Source of the DNA: Fibrobacter succinogenes
Lineage (GTDB): Bacteria > Fibrobacterota > Chitinivibrionia > Chitinivibrionales > Chitinivibrionaceae
Length of the DNA: 33,528 nucleotides
Assembly (NCBI GenBank): GCA_020726425.1
Contig: DYSA01000005.1
Coordinates: 1 to 33,528 of the forward strand
Direction of reading: 5' to 3'
Each line of letters starts with the position of its first letter. The stretch's first letter is position 1. The position numbers and the translations under genes are program-made. Below the pieces are notes generated by a model, which saw nothing but the letters and a program-made list of their open reading frames with translations, made no database searches and was not told the origin of the DNA. Below are positions 24,230-31,988 of this stretch, in pieces.

Positions 24230-25334
24230 GAGCAATGCAATGGATCGTGGAATTGTGATTACGGTATTGATTCTCATGGCTTTTGGGATCGTCTTTGTCT
24301 ATTCCTCTTCGTTTCCCATTGCATCGTCAAAATTTCACGGAGAATTTTTCTTTGTGAGTCGCCATATTCAGCGCTTAGTCGTGGGATTGGTGATGATGAT
24401 TCTTTTTAGTACGTTGGATTATCGACTACTTGCAAAGATAAGTCCAATCACCTATGGAATCTCCGTTCTGCTTCTGTTTATTGTCTTGATGTTGCCCGAT
24501 GAGTTTGCTCGAAATGGTGCAAAGCGGTGGCTTCCTTTAGGACCATTGACTTTTCAGGTATCAGAACTGGCACGTCTCGCGTTGATAATAACAATTGCAA
24601 ATCAACTTTCCAAGGTTGATGAAGGTGGTCTGCGCCATTGGAGAAATCTCCAAGCCCCTCTTATCTCCGCTGCAATTGTGATCGGTCTGATTGCTAAGGA
24701 GCCAAACTACAGTACTGCAATGATCGTGACTGTTCTAGTCGCGGCGATGTTTTTTGTCGGTGGGATTCCGAAACGGTACATATTTCCTGCTATGGGATTT
24801 GGGCTTGTTGGGTCATTAATTTATGGGTTATCTGCGGATTATCGCGTTAAACGTGTAATGGCTTTTTTAAAACCAGAGGAAAATGCTTCGGGCTCAGCTT
24901 TCCAATCATTGCAAGGTTTAATGGGAATCGGTCATGGAGGAATTTTTGGTACTGGTTTAGGTGCGGGTGAACAAAAACACTTTTTCCTTCCTGAATCATA
25001 CACCGACTTTATCTACTCGATTCTCGGCGAAGAGATCGGATTTATTGGTTTGACCGTTTTGGGGATTGCATATCTCGTGATAATCTATCGCGGATTTAAA
25101 ATTGCCAAAGAAGCACCGGATCGTTTTGGTTCTCTTTTGGCATTTGGGATTACCATTATCTTTGCATCGTACTTTTTGATGCACAGTTTTGTGAATGCTC
25201 GACTGTTTCCGACAACCGGTGTTCCCCTTCCGTTTATTAGTTACGGTGGTATGAGTTTGATATTTACTGCTGCGAGTATTGGAATTCTCTTAAATATTTC
25301 TCGTCGTCGCGTTGTAGGAAAGGATCGAAAATGA
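24222..25334 (+). CDS. ftsW: SEDS peptidoglycan polymerase FtsW
   Basis: This 370-residue polytopic protein polymerises septal glycan strands from lipid II together with FtsI. The track ORF begins at 24096 inside murD; the ATG at 24222 has AGGAG 7 nt upstream and is the better start. SEDS features include VYSSSFPIA after the first membrane helix, AKRWLPLGPLTFQVSEL, KEPNYSTAMI, and GLGAGEQKHFFLPESYTDFIYSILGEEIG near the catalytic loop. The last helices contain TTGVPLPFISYGG. About nine to ten membrane segments are visible. It lies between murD and murG as in most dcw clusters. Confidence 0.95.
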   Translation: MNKSNAMDRGIVITVLILMAFGIVFVYSSSFPIASSKFHGEFFFVSRHIQRLVVGLVMMILFSTLDYRLLAKISPITYGISVLLLFIVLMLPDEFARNGAKRWLPLGPLTFQVSELARLALIITIANQLSKVDEGGLRHWRNLQAPLISAAIVIGLIAKEPNYSTAMIVTVLVAAMFFVGGIPKRYIFPAMGFGLVGSLIYGLSADYRVKRVMAFLKPEENASGSAFQSLQGLMGIGHGGIFGTGLGAGEQKHFFLPESYTDFIYSILGEEIGFIGLTVLGIAYLVIIYRGFKIAKEAPDRFGSLLAFGITIIFASYFLMHSFVNARLFPTTGVPLPFISYGGMSLIFTAASIGILLNISRRRVVGKDRK

Positions 25335-26404
25335 AAATTGTAATTGCAGCTGGTGGAACAGGTGGACATATTTTCCCCGCTCTTGCTACTGTTAAAGAGT
25401 TACAGAAACTCGATGCTCACAATGAAACTATTTGGGTGACTACGACTCGCAGTCGGGAACCTGAACTTGCGGAGCAGTACAAGGTAAAACCTCTGTTCCT
25501 CGATGTGGAAGGGATCAAGCGTACCGTTTCGTTGCAACCGGTAAAAGCGGTGGCAAAATTTGTAAAAGCATTTTTTGAGATGAAAAAATATCTTCAACAG
25601 AACAACGTTGAACGAGTGATCGCCTTTGGTGGATACGTGTGTGCACCGGTGTTGATGGCGGCAAAAGTTTTAAAAATTCCATACTTTCTTCAAGAACAAA
25701 ATTCCGTTCCCGGGTTAGTCAACCGGATGTTTGCGAAGGGCGCGAAGAAAACCTTTCTTGGTGTTCCGGTCATCGAAAAATTTACTCTTGAAGGTAAAAC
25801 TGAATTGAGTGGAACACCGATTCGTCACAGAGAAAGCTCGTATAGCACTTTCAAATTTCCGATTGATATTCCGGCTGAGAGCAAGGTCGTTTTGGTCTGT
25901 GGCGGAAGTCAAGGTGCTCAGTCTATGAACCGCGTATTGATAAATGCTGTTGAATGGATGGCTGAACAGAAAATCTATGTAATTTGGCAGAGTGGTGCAC
26001 CTGGTCTCAGCGAACTTGAAGAAATTTTCAAGGGGAATAAATTCGTCTACTGTGCCGCATCTATGGATGATCTCTATCCCTTTTACGATCGCGCGGATCT
26101 CTTGGTTGGCCGTTCCGGTGCATCGACCATAAGCGAAGCGGCACTGTTTGAACTTCCTTCGATTTTAATTCCACTTCCGTGGTCAGCAGAAAATCATCAG
26201 TGGTTCAATGCGGGATTTGCGGAAAAAGAGGGATGGGTGATTCGCGTTGTTCAGTGTGATGAAACATCTGGACATGTTATCAATGCTGTTGAAAATTTAT
26301 TCGTCAAATCAGAAATCACATACAATGAAATGAAACAAGCGGCACAACGGGCAGCTCGCCCTGAAGCAGCATTTGAAATTGCCCGGGAGGTTCTGGAGTG
26401 CTGA
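25331..26404 (+). CDS. murG: Lipid II synthase MurG
   Basis: This 357-residue GT-B glycosyltransferase adds GlcNAc to lipid I at the inner face of the membrane. The three glycine-rich family motifs are present: GGTGGHIFPALA at residues 8-19, FGGYVCAPVL near 100, and CGGSQGAQSMN near 193. The C-terminal UDP-GlcNAc site includes GRSGASTISEA and ILIPLPWSAENHQ, the latter matching the family's PxxxxxxxQxxNA region. It overlaps ftsW by 4 nt and murC by 7 nt. The lipid I it uses must come from an MraY encoded elsewhere. Confidence 0.96.
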   Translation: MKIVIAAGGTGGHIFPALATVKELQKLDAHNETIWVTTTRSREPELAEQYKVKPLFLDVEGIKRTVSLQPVKAVAKFVKAFFEMKKYLQQNNVERVIAFGGYVCAPVLMAAKVLKIPYFLQEQNSVPGLVNRMFAKGAKKTFLGVPVIEKFTLEGKTELSGTPIRHRESSYSTFKFPIDIPAESKVVLVCGGSQGAQSMNRVLINAVEWMAEQKIYVIWQSGAPGLSELEEIFKGNKFVYCAASMDDLYPFYDRADLLVGRSGASTISEAALFELPSILIPLPWSAENHQWFNAGFAEKEGWVIRVVQCDETSGHVINAVENLFVKSEITYNEMKQAAQRAARPEAAFEIAREVLEC

Positions 26405-27777
26405 AACGTAAAGATCGAATTCATTTTATCGGTATTGGTGGAGCGGGAATGTTCCCTATGGCCGAAATTCTTCACCGCCAAGGATATGCGGTTTCTGGAA
26501 GTGATTCTCAAGAGAGTGCGGCGACAGAGCAGCTTCGCGCTTGGGGAATCTCTGTGCAGATCGGTCATGAACCGGACTTAGTGAATGGCGCTGACATTGT
26601 AGTTCATACCAGTGCGGTTGGTGAAACTAATCCTGAAATCGTTGCAGCTCGCAAAAATGGTACAGTGGTGATGAAACGGGCTGTTATGCTCGGAGATCTC
26701 ATGCGCCAGAGTTTCTCGGTTGCCGTTTCTGGGACACATGGTAAAACAACGACAACTTCACTAATCGCAACAGTTCTTTCTGTGGCGGAGAAAAATCCAA
26801 CCGTAGTAGTTGGCGGAATTTTCCGCGGGCAGAGTATGGTCAGTGGTGCCATGGTGGGCGATGGTAAAATTCTTGTCGCTGAAGCTGACGAATACGATCG
26901 TTCATTTTTGAAAATGCATCCGTCCATTGCGGTTGTTACCAATATCGAAGAGGATCATCTCGATATTTACAAAGACCTTGATGATATTCGCGATACATTC
27001 ACCGAATTTGTTCATCGCGTGCCATTCTATGGTGAAATTATCATGTGTATCGATGATGCGGGCGTTCGGTCGATTATGGATCGCCTTGAAAAACCGTGTG
27101 TGACTTACGGCTTCGATGAGTCTGCACATTACCGAATCACTGAATGGTCTACGAATGGTGGAATCTCAACATTTACGGTAACGTGCGGCGGTGAACTTCT
27201 TGGAACTGCCGAAGTGCCACTGTCTGGATTGCACAATCTTCGCAACACACTCGCTTCAATTGCTGTTGCATCAGAAATGGGTGTGGATTTTGCAACAATC
27301 ATTCTGGGTTTGGCACAGTTTCCTGGTGTAAAACGTCGCATGGAAATTCTCGGTCGTGAAAAAGGTGTTCTTGTTGTAGATGATTACGCTCACCATCCTA
27401 CGGAAGTTGCAGCGACTCTTCAAGCGGTTAAATTGGGTAACTATTCACGAGTTACTGTGGTTTTCCAGCCACATCTCTACAGCAGAACAGCGAGTTTTTA
27501 CAAAGAGTTTGCGAAAGAACTTTCCGCTGGTGCAGACCGTGTGATTCTTCTTCCGATCTACAAGGCCCGTGAACTTCCTGTTGAAGGTGTAAATTCTGAT
27601 ATGATCGTTGCTGAGATTGAATCTTCTGGCGGTCGTGCTGTTGTACTTTCTAAAGATGATATGGTTTCACTGGTTACCGCTCAACCAATTGAAAATGAAA
27701 TCATTCTGCTCATGGGAGCTGGTGACGTGTGGTGTGAAGGTGAAAAAATTCTGAAAGAGCTAAAAAATCGTGGCTAA
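26398..27777 (+). CDS. murC: UDP-MurNAc--L-alanine ligase MurC
   Basis: This 459-residue ligase adds the first stem residue, L-alanine. Standard features are HFIGIGGAGMFPMAEIL at the N-terminus, YAVSGSD, the ATP loop AVSGTHGKTTTTSL, EADEYDRSF, TNIEEDHLD and DDYAHHPTEV. Near the C-terminus is FQPHLYSRT. The GTG start at 26398 overlaps the end of murG by 7 nt and is preceded by GGAGG (gggaggttctgga). murB, which often follows murC, is absent; the next gene is ftsQ, whose start overlaps the murC stop. Confidence 0.96.
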   Translation: MLKRKDRIHFIGIGGAGMFPMAEILHRQGYAVSGSDSQESAATEQLRAWGISVQIGHEPDLVNGADIVVHTSAVGETNPEIVAARKNGTVVMKRAVMLGDLMRQSFSVAVSGTHGKTTTTSLIATVLSVAEKNPTVVVGGIFRGQSMVSGAMVGDGKILVAEADEYDRSFLKMHPSIAVVTNIEEDHLDIYKDLDDIRDTFTEFVHRVPFYGEIIMCIDDAGVRSIMDRLEKPCVTYGFDESAHYRITEWSTNGGISTFTVTCGGELLGTAEVPLSGLHNLRNTLASIAVASEMGVDFATIILGLAQFPGVKRRMEILGREKGVLVVDDYAHHPTEVAATLQAVKLGNYSRVTVVFQPHLYSRTASFYKEFAKELSAGADRVILLPIYKARELPVEGVNSDMIVAEIESSGGRAVVLSKDDMVSLVTAQPIENEIILLMGAGDVWCEGEKILKELKNRG

Positions 27778-28588
27778 GAAAATTGAACCAAAACGGACAG
27801 GAGCAAATGCTTCGCGAAAAAAGGAGCAGAATCGAGAAAAGATTCTCACTCATGTTCCGCGTGTAAAACCGGGCCGTTTAGTTCTTATCTTGATCGTTGT
27901 TAGTGCAATTGGATTTTACGGATATAAATTTTTGAAATCGGGAAAAATCAAAACAATGATTGCTCCTGTTATTGTGTCTGAAGGTGTTGTGATCAATGGA
28001 ACAGTTTCAATAGACTCGATGACGCTAGTGCTCGCTGCGAAAGATACGGCAATGACAATTTCTCCTAAGAAACAACACGCAGCTCTCAAACGGGTGCGCG
28101 AAGTTCCGGGGGTCATTTCTGCTCATGCTGGTATTCCCTTTTCAAAGGTGCTCACGATTAGTATCAAAGAACGGATACCGGTTGCATTTGTTGTGTTTCA
28201 AGGGAATCTGTACTTTATGAGTTTCGATGGATACATTTGGCCTTTTAAAGCTGGTGGATATTGGGATTTCCCCGTCATTTCGGGTGTCAGTTGCCGTGTA
28301 TCGAAATCGGGTATTCATCGTGTATCTGACAACGATTTGAAACGATACAATTCGATACAAAGTACGTTTAAAAAAGTTAAAGATTTTCGCCCTGTAGGGT
28401 TTGATCTCAGTAATCCAGACCGAATTTCCGTTCGATTTAATGGCATTGAACCAACAATTCGATTTGGAAATTCACCGGAAAACCGGCTGGAAAATATGAA
28501 TGGAATTTTAGAAATCGTGCGTCGTGATGATGTAGAAGTACGCCACTACATTGATCTCTCATACAAAAACGTGGCGTTCATTCGATAG
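27770..28588 (+). CDS. ftsQ: Cell division protein FtsQ
   Basis: The protein is 272 residues. It has a basic cytoplasmic N-terminus (about 1-32), one membrane segment (RLVLILIVVSAIGFYGYKFL, about 33-52) and a periplasmic POTRA-like part. VVINGTVSIDSMTLV and then VREVPGVISAHAGIPFSKVLTISIKERIPVAFV follow the FtsQ/DivIB pattern, with the typical KERxPxA motif. FtsQ scaffolds FtsB and FtsL at the septum. Sequence similarity is modest, and position between murC and ftsA adds strong support. The GTG start overlaps murC by 8 nt, and the AGGAGG for ftsA overlaps its stop codon. Confidence 0.88.
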   Translation: MAKKIEPKRTGANASRKKEQNREKILTHVPRVKPGRLVLILIVVSAIGFYGYKFLKSGKIKTMIAPVIVSEGVVINGTVSIDSMTLVLAAKDTAMTISPKKQHAALKRVREVPGVISAHAGIPFSKVLTISIKERIPVAFVVFQGNLYFMSFDGYIWPFKAGGYWDFPVISGVSCRVSKSGIHRVSDNDLKRYNSIQSTFKKVKDFRPVGFDLSNPDRISVRFNGIEPTIRFGNSPENRLENMNGILEIVRRDDVEVRHYIDLSYKNVAFIR

Positions 28589-28596
28589 GAGGACAC

Positions 28597-29826
28597 ATGC
28601 CAGATTATGTTGCTGGATTGGATATCGGAACTACGAAGATTGCTTGTATTATCGCTGAAAAAGATATTTACGGGCAGATGAAAATTATGGGTGTCGGTGT
28701 GGCACCATCAACAGGACTTCGCAAGGGTGTTGTTGTCAATATTGAAAAGACCGTGAAAGGCATTAAAGATGCAGTTCGTGAAGCTGAACTCATGGCTGGA
28801 TATGACATTAAATCGGTCTATGTCGGGATTGCTGGTGAACACATTCGTTCGTTCAATAAAACCGGTGCAGTGGCAGTGAAATCAGCAGCAGGGGAAATTT
28901 CTCAGGATGATGTTGATCTGGTACTTGAAAATGCCAGTGCATTTCCCGCGCTTAATGAACGCGAAACACTGCACATTATTCCTCAAAATTTCGTTGTTGA
29001 TGATCAGCCGGGGATCAAAGATCCTATCGGTATGAGTGGCGTTCGGCTCGAAGCGAATGTTCACATTGTCACCGGCGCGGTTTCTTCTGCACAGAACATT
29101 TACAAGAGCGTTGAAATGGCTGGTCTTAAAGTCAATGATCTCGTACTCGAACCGCTGGCTTCGTGTCATGCTGTTCTCGAACAGGATGAAAAAGAGGTTG
29201 GCGTTGCGCTTGTGGATATGGGTGGCGGAACCACCGATGTGGCGATCTACTCTGAAGAAGGTCTTATGCAGACCTTTGTGATTGGTTTAGGTGGAGAGTA
29301 TGTGACCAAGGATATCGCCTTGGGAATTCGCACTCCGCTGGTAAAAGCTGAAGAAATCAAGAAAAAATATGGTTGTGCGGATGAGTCTCAAGTACCCGAT
29401 GATGAGATGTTCCCCACCCCCGGTGTAGCAGGTCGCGAAGAGCGTCAGGTTCATCGAAAAATGCTCGCCACAATTATCGGTCCTCGCGTAGAAGAAATTC
29501 TCACATTGGCGGCCCGAAAAATCAATGAATCGGGCTGTCGAAATATGCTTGGCGCGGGAGTCGTTTTGACCGGTGGAGGATCAGAGCTTGAAGGGATTGA
29601 AAATGTTGCATCTCGAATTTTTCAACTTCCCATAAAACTCGGTAAGCCTCAGGGATTCACCGGACTTGTTGATGCGGCGCGTTCGCCGAAACACGCAACA
29701 GGAGTTGGTCTCTGTATGTACGGTTTTGAACACGGCCCGACGATGGGAGCTGGCGAAAAAGCAGCAAGTTTTGATATGAAATCTTTTGTGGAAAAAGTGA
29801 AAGAATGGTTCGCTAAAAATTTCTGA
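28597..29826 (+). CDS. ftsA: Cell division protein FtsA
   Basis: This 409-residue actin-like ATPase tethers FtsZ to the membrane. The phosphate 1 motif AGLDIGTTKIACIIAE is at residues 4-19, and the family-specific 1C domain follows (GVVVNIEKTVKGIKDAVREAE). Phosphate 2 is VDMGGGTTDVAIY, and the adenosine motif is GVVLTGGGSELEGIENVA. The C-terminus FVEKVKEWFAKNF can form the amphipathic helix that binds the membrane. A strong AGGAGG lies 4 nt before the ATG. The gene is separated from ftsZ by a 76-nt gap containing a promoter. Confidence 0.96.
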   Translation: MPDYVAGLDIGTTKIACIIAEKDIYGQMKIMGVGVAPSTGLRKGVVVNIEKTVKGIKDAVREAELMAGYDIKSVYVGIAGEHIRSFNKTGAVAVKSAAGEISQDDVDLVLENASAFPALNERETLHIIPQNFVVDDQPGIKDPIGMSGVRLEANVHIVTGAVSSAQNIYKSVEMAGLKVNDLVLEPLASCHAVLEQDEKEVGVALVDMGGGTTDVAIYSEEGLMQTFVIGLGGEYVTKDIALGIRTPLVKAEEIKKKYGCADESQVPDDEMFPTPGVAGREERQVHRKMLATIIGPRVEEILTLAARKINESGCRNMLGAGVVLTGGGSELEGIENVASRIFQLPIKLGKPQGFTGLVDAARSPKHATGVGLCMYGFEHGPTMGAGEKAASFDMKSFVEKVKEWFAKNF

Positions 29827-29850
29827 AAAAAGTATTTTCCAATTCTAAAG

Positions 29851-29878
29851 TTGACATTATAATAAAGAATAATATAAT
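29851..29878 (+). promoter_or_regulatory. Near-perfect sigma-70 promoter of ftsZ
   Basis: TTGACA (29851-29856) and TATAAT (29873-29878) both match consensus exactly, with a 16-nt AT-rich spacer. Transcription would begin near 29885, leaving a leader of about 18 nt with GGGGGTAGGA before the ATG at 29903. It is the best promoter I can see in the window and would let ftsZ be expressed above the rest of the dcw operon. Confidence 0.88.
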
Positions 29879-29902
29879 AGTCGCGTAATACGGGGGTAGG
29901 AC

Positions 29903-31423
29903 ATGACAAACATAGAGATGGTGCCGGATTTCTCTGCGCAACCAAAGATTAAAGTTATCGGAGTTGGTGGAGCAGGCGGTAATGCCGTTAACCGTATGAT
30001 CGAAGAGGGTCTTGAGGATGTTGATTTTATTACTATCAACACCGATGCCGCTGCTCTTGAAGCAAATCGCGCTGCTCGCCGCATTCAGATTGGTGAAAAA
30101 CTTACCAAAGGACTCGGCGCTGGTGCGAACCCTGAAGTAGGGCGTGCTGCCGTTGAAGAAAATCGCGAAGAACTTCAGAAAGAACTCATGCACACTGACA
30201 TGGTTTTCATTGCTGCCGGTATGGGTGGTGGTACAGGAACCGGTGCTGCACCTGTTGTTGCTGAAATTGCAAAACAGAGCGGAGCTCTTACTGTTGCGGT
30301 CGTAACAAAACCATTCCTTTTCGAAGGTAAAGTTCGCGATCGCAATGCGAAATACGGTATCGACGAATTGCGCAAACACGTAGACTCAATCATTATCGTT
30401 GAAAATCAAAAATTGCTTTCAATTGGCGACCGCAAAACTTCGATTCTCGATTCATTCAAAAGTGCTGATGGCGTGCTCAATGATGCAACCGGTGGGATCA
30501 CAAATCTCATTACAAAACACGGGTTGATCAATGTTGACTTCGCAGATGTCAAAGCTATTATGACAGGCATGGGCGATGCAATCATGGGTGTCGGTGAATC
30601 CGATGATCCTGAAAATCGTGCAATTATTGCGGCTGAACAGGCGATTAAATCTCCTCTACTTGGCCATATTGATATCAGTGGTGCACTCGGTCTGTTGGTG
30701 AATTTCACTGCTGGCCCTGACCTTTCACTTCTCGAAGTTGAAATGGCACACCAGTTTATAAATGACGCTGTCGGTGAAGATAGTGAAACCAATATCATTT
30801 TTGGCGCGATTATCGATCCTGAAATGAGCGGAAAAGTTCAAGTTACCGTTGTGGCAACAGGATTTAATAAAAATCCTAAAGTTGTACCTGCTCCTGTTGC
30901 TGTGGCACCCGCAGCTGCTCCTGTGGTAGCCGCCCCAGTTTCTGTACCAGTGACTCCTGTTACAGTAGTTCAAGAACAACTTCCCCTTGAATTAGTAGCT
31001 GAAGTTGCTCAGCAACCGGTTGTTCAACAGACTGTTCAGCAACCTGCTCCCCAGATTGCGACTCCTTCGTATCAGCAATCTGTTCAGGCTCAGCCGCAAC
31101 AGTATCAGCAGAGTGCTCCTGTCCAGCAGCAACAGCCTCAGCAGAGTGCTCCTGTCCAGCAGCAACAGCCTCAGTATCAGCAGCCAACTCAGGCTAATCG
31201 CGCTGAACCGATGCCATGGCAGCAGAGTTATTCTCAAGAGAACTCTTCAATTGGTCAGAACATTGAAATTCCTGCCTGGGCTCGTCAGAACCGTCAGGAT
31301 CCTTCGGTGATCACAAAAGATTATGCTTCTGGTGAGTATCGCATGAGTGGTGGAACGTTCCCTGGAGCGGGAAGTATGGGCGATATCGAAACGCCGGCAT
31401 TCTTGCGTCAGCAGATGCAGTAA
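29903..31423 (+). CDS. ftsZ: Cell division GTPase FtsZ with long Gln/Pro-rich linker
   Basis: This 506-residue tubulin homologue forms the Z ring. The GTPase core (about 10-320) has KVIGVGGAGGNAVNRM, the tubulin signature MGGGTGTGAAP and NVDFADVKAIMTGMGDAIMG. A linker of about 130 residues rich in Pro, Ala, Val and then Gln follows, containing an exact duplication of the 11-residue unit QQSAPVQQQQP. The canonical C-terminal peptide ETPAFLRQQ ends the protein, and a second similar motif EIPAWARQNR lies 40 residues earlier. The protein is longer than the typical 380-400 residues because of the linker. It has its own promoter and a terminator downstream. Confidence 0.96.
   Translation: MTNIEMVPDFSAQPKIKVIGVGGAGGNAVNRMIEEGLEDVDFITINTDAAALEANRAARRIQIGEKLTKGLGAGANPEVGRAAVEENREELQKELMHTDMVFIAAGMGGGTGTGAAPVVAEIAKQSGALTVAVVTKPFLFEGKVRDRNAKYGIDELRKHVDSIIIVENQKLLSIGDRKTSILDSFKSADGVLNDATGGITNLITKHGLINVDFADVKAIMTGMGDAIMGVGESDDPENRAIIAAEQAIKSPLLGHIDISGALGLLVNFTAGPDLSLLEVEMAHQFINDAVGEDSETNIIFGAIIDPEMSGKVQVTVVATGFNKNPKVVPAPVAVAPAAAPVVAAPVSVPVTPVTVVQEQLPLELVAEVAQQPVVQQTVQQPAPQIATPSYQQSVQAQPQQYQQSAPVQQQQPQQSAPVQQQQPQYQQPTQANRAEPMPWQQSYSQENSSIGQNIEIPAWARQNRQDPSVITKDYASGEYRMSGGTFPGAGSMGDIETPAFLRQQMQ
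31106..31171 (+). repeat. Exact 2 x 33-bp tandem repeat in the ftsZ linker
   Basis: Units at 31106-31138 and 31139-31171 are identical and start cagcagagtgctcctgtc. Each encodes 11 residues in frame, so changes in copy number would alter the linker without a frameshift. Confidence 0.95.
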
Positions 31424-31450
31424 TACACTTTCTGTTTTTTGTTTATTGTT

Positions 31451-31486
31451 AAAAGGTGGTCGGAATATTCCGGTCACCTTTTATTT
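31451..31486 (+). terminator. Intrinsic terminator after ftsZ
   Basis: AAAAGGTG (31451-31458) pairs with CACCTTTT, two G-T wobbles follow, and the centre is the palindrome CGGAATATTCCG. The stem is followed by a T-rich tract (ttatttta). It lies 28 nt after the ftsZ stop and closes the dcw cluster. Confidence 0.85.
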
Positions 31487-31541
31487 TAGGCTCATAATCA
31501 AACGATAAGCGACTGCACCAAAATTATGAAAAGGATTTCTC

Positions 31542-31988
31542 ATGGAATATGAACAGGTTGTCGGAAAACTTAAGAAACTCAGTGGCCGGAATGAAGAAGA
31601 TGTGGAGAACCTTTTGGGATACCTCTACTATGACGAAGAGGCGATTGAAGAACTTCTTCCCATTGAGTATAACGATATTGAAGATATCATTGAACGATCT
31701 AAAGAAATTAAGTTTTCCCTTTGTGATGCCGAGACGCTTCGCGGAGCCCTTGATCTCTGTATGGAGGAGATTGGATTCTCTAAATCTCAGAATATCAATA
31801 CCATGGTGGTGAAATTCATTGCGGGACTGGATTTTGATATTGATGAGGTGTATGAAACATTTTCGCCACTGGAGTTTGGGATGAACAGTTCGTCCGAGAC
31901 CGCAGTTCTCGTGGCGGCGACTCGCGATGAAAATCTTGAAAATCAGGCTATCGCTATTGTGATAATCGCTTCGGAAAGTGAGTTCTAA
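31542..31988 (+). CDS. Acidic protein of unknown function
   Basis: I do not recognise this 148-residue protein. It is strongly acidic and mostly helical by appearance, without membrane segments, signal peptide, cysteine motifs or repeats. The N-terminal third (KLKKLSGRNEEDVENLLGYL) could form a helical hairpin, and the end (TAVLVAATRDENLENQAIAIVIIA) is more hydrophobic and may be a buried strand-helix core. An AAGGA ribosome site lies about 8 nt before the ATG. Its stop overlaps the start of the beta-glucosidase (TAATG), so the two are translationally coupled. Its real status as a gene is supported by this coupling and by the terminator upstream. Function cannot be assigned. Confidence 0.75.
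   Translation: MEYEQVVGKLKKLSGRNEEDVENLLGYLYYDEEAIEELLPIEYNDIEDIIERSKEIKFSLCDAETLRGALDLCMEEIGFSKSQNINTMVVKFIAGLDFDIDEVYETFSPLEFGMNSSSETAVLVAATRDENLENQAIAIVIIASESEF

Noticed and set aside
31081-31180. Possible CRISPR or regulatory repeat
   Set aside because: The repeat is a direct in-frame duplication without spacers inside the ftsZ coding region.
30960-31237. Two long antisense ORFs (75 and 81 aa) opposite the ftsZ linker
   Set aside because: They are low-complexity products of the Gln-codon repeats read on the other strand; no ribosome site and no family.
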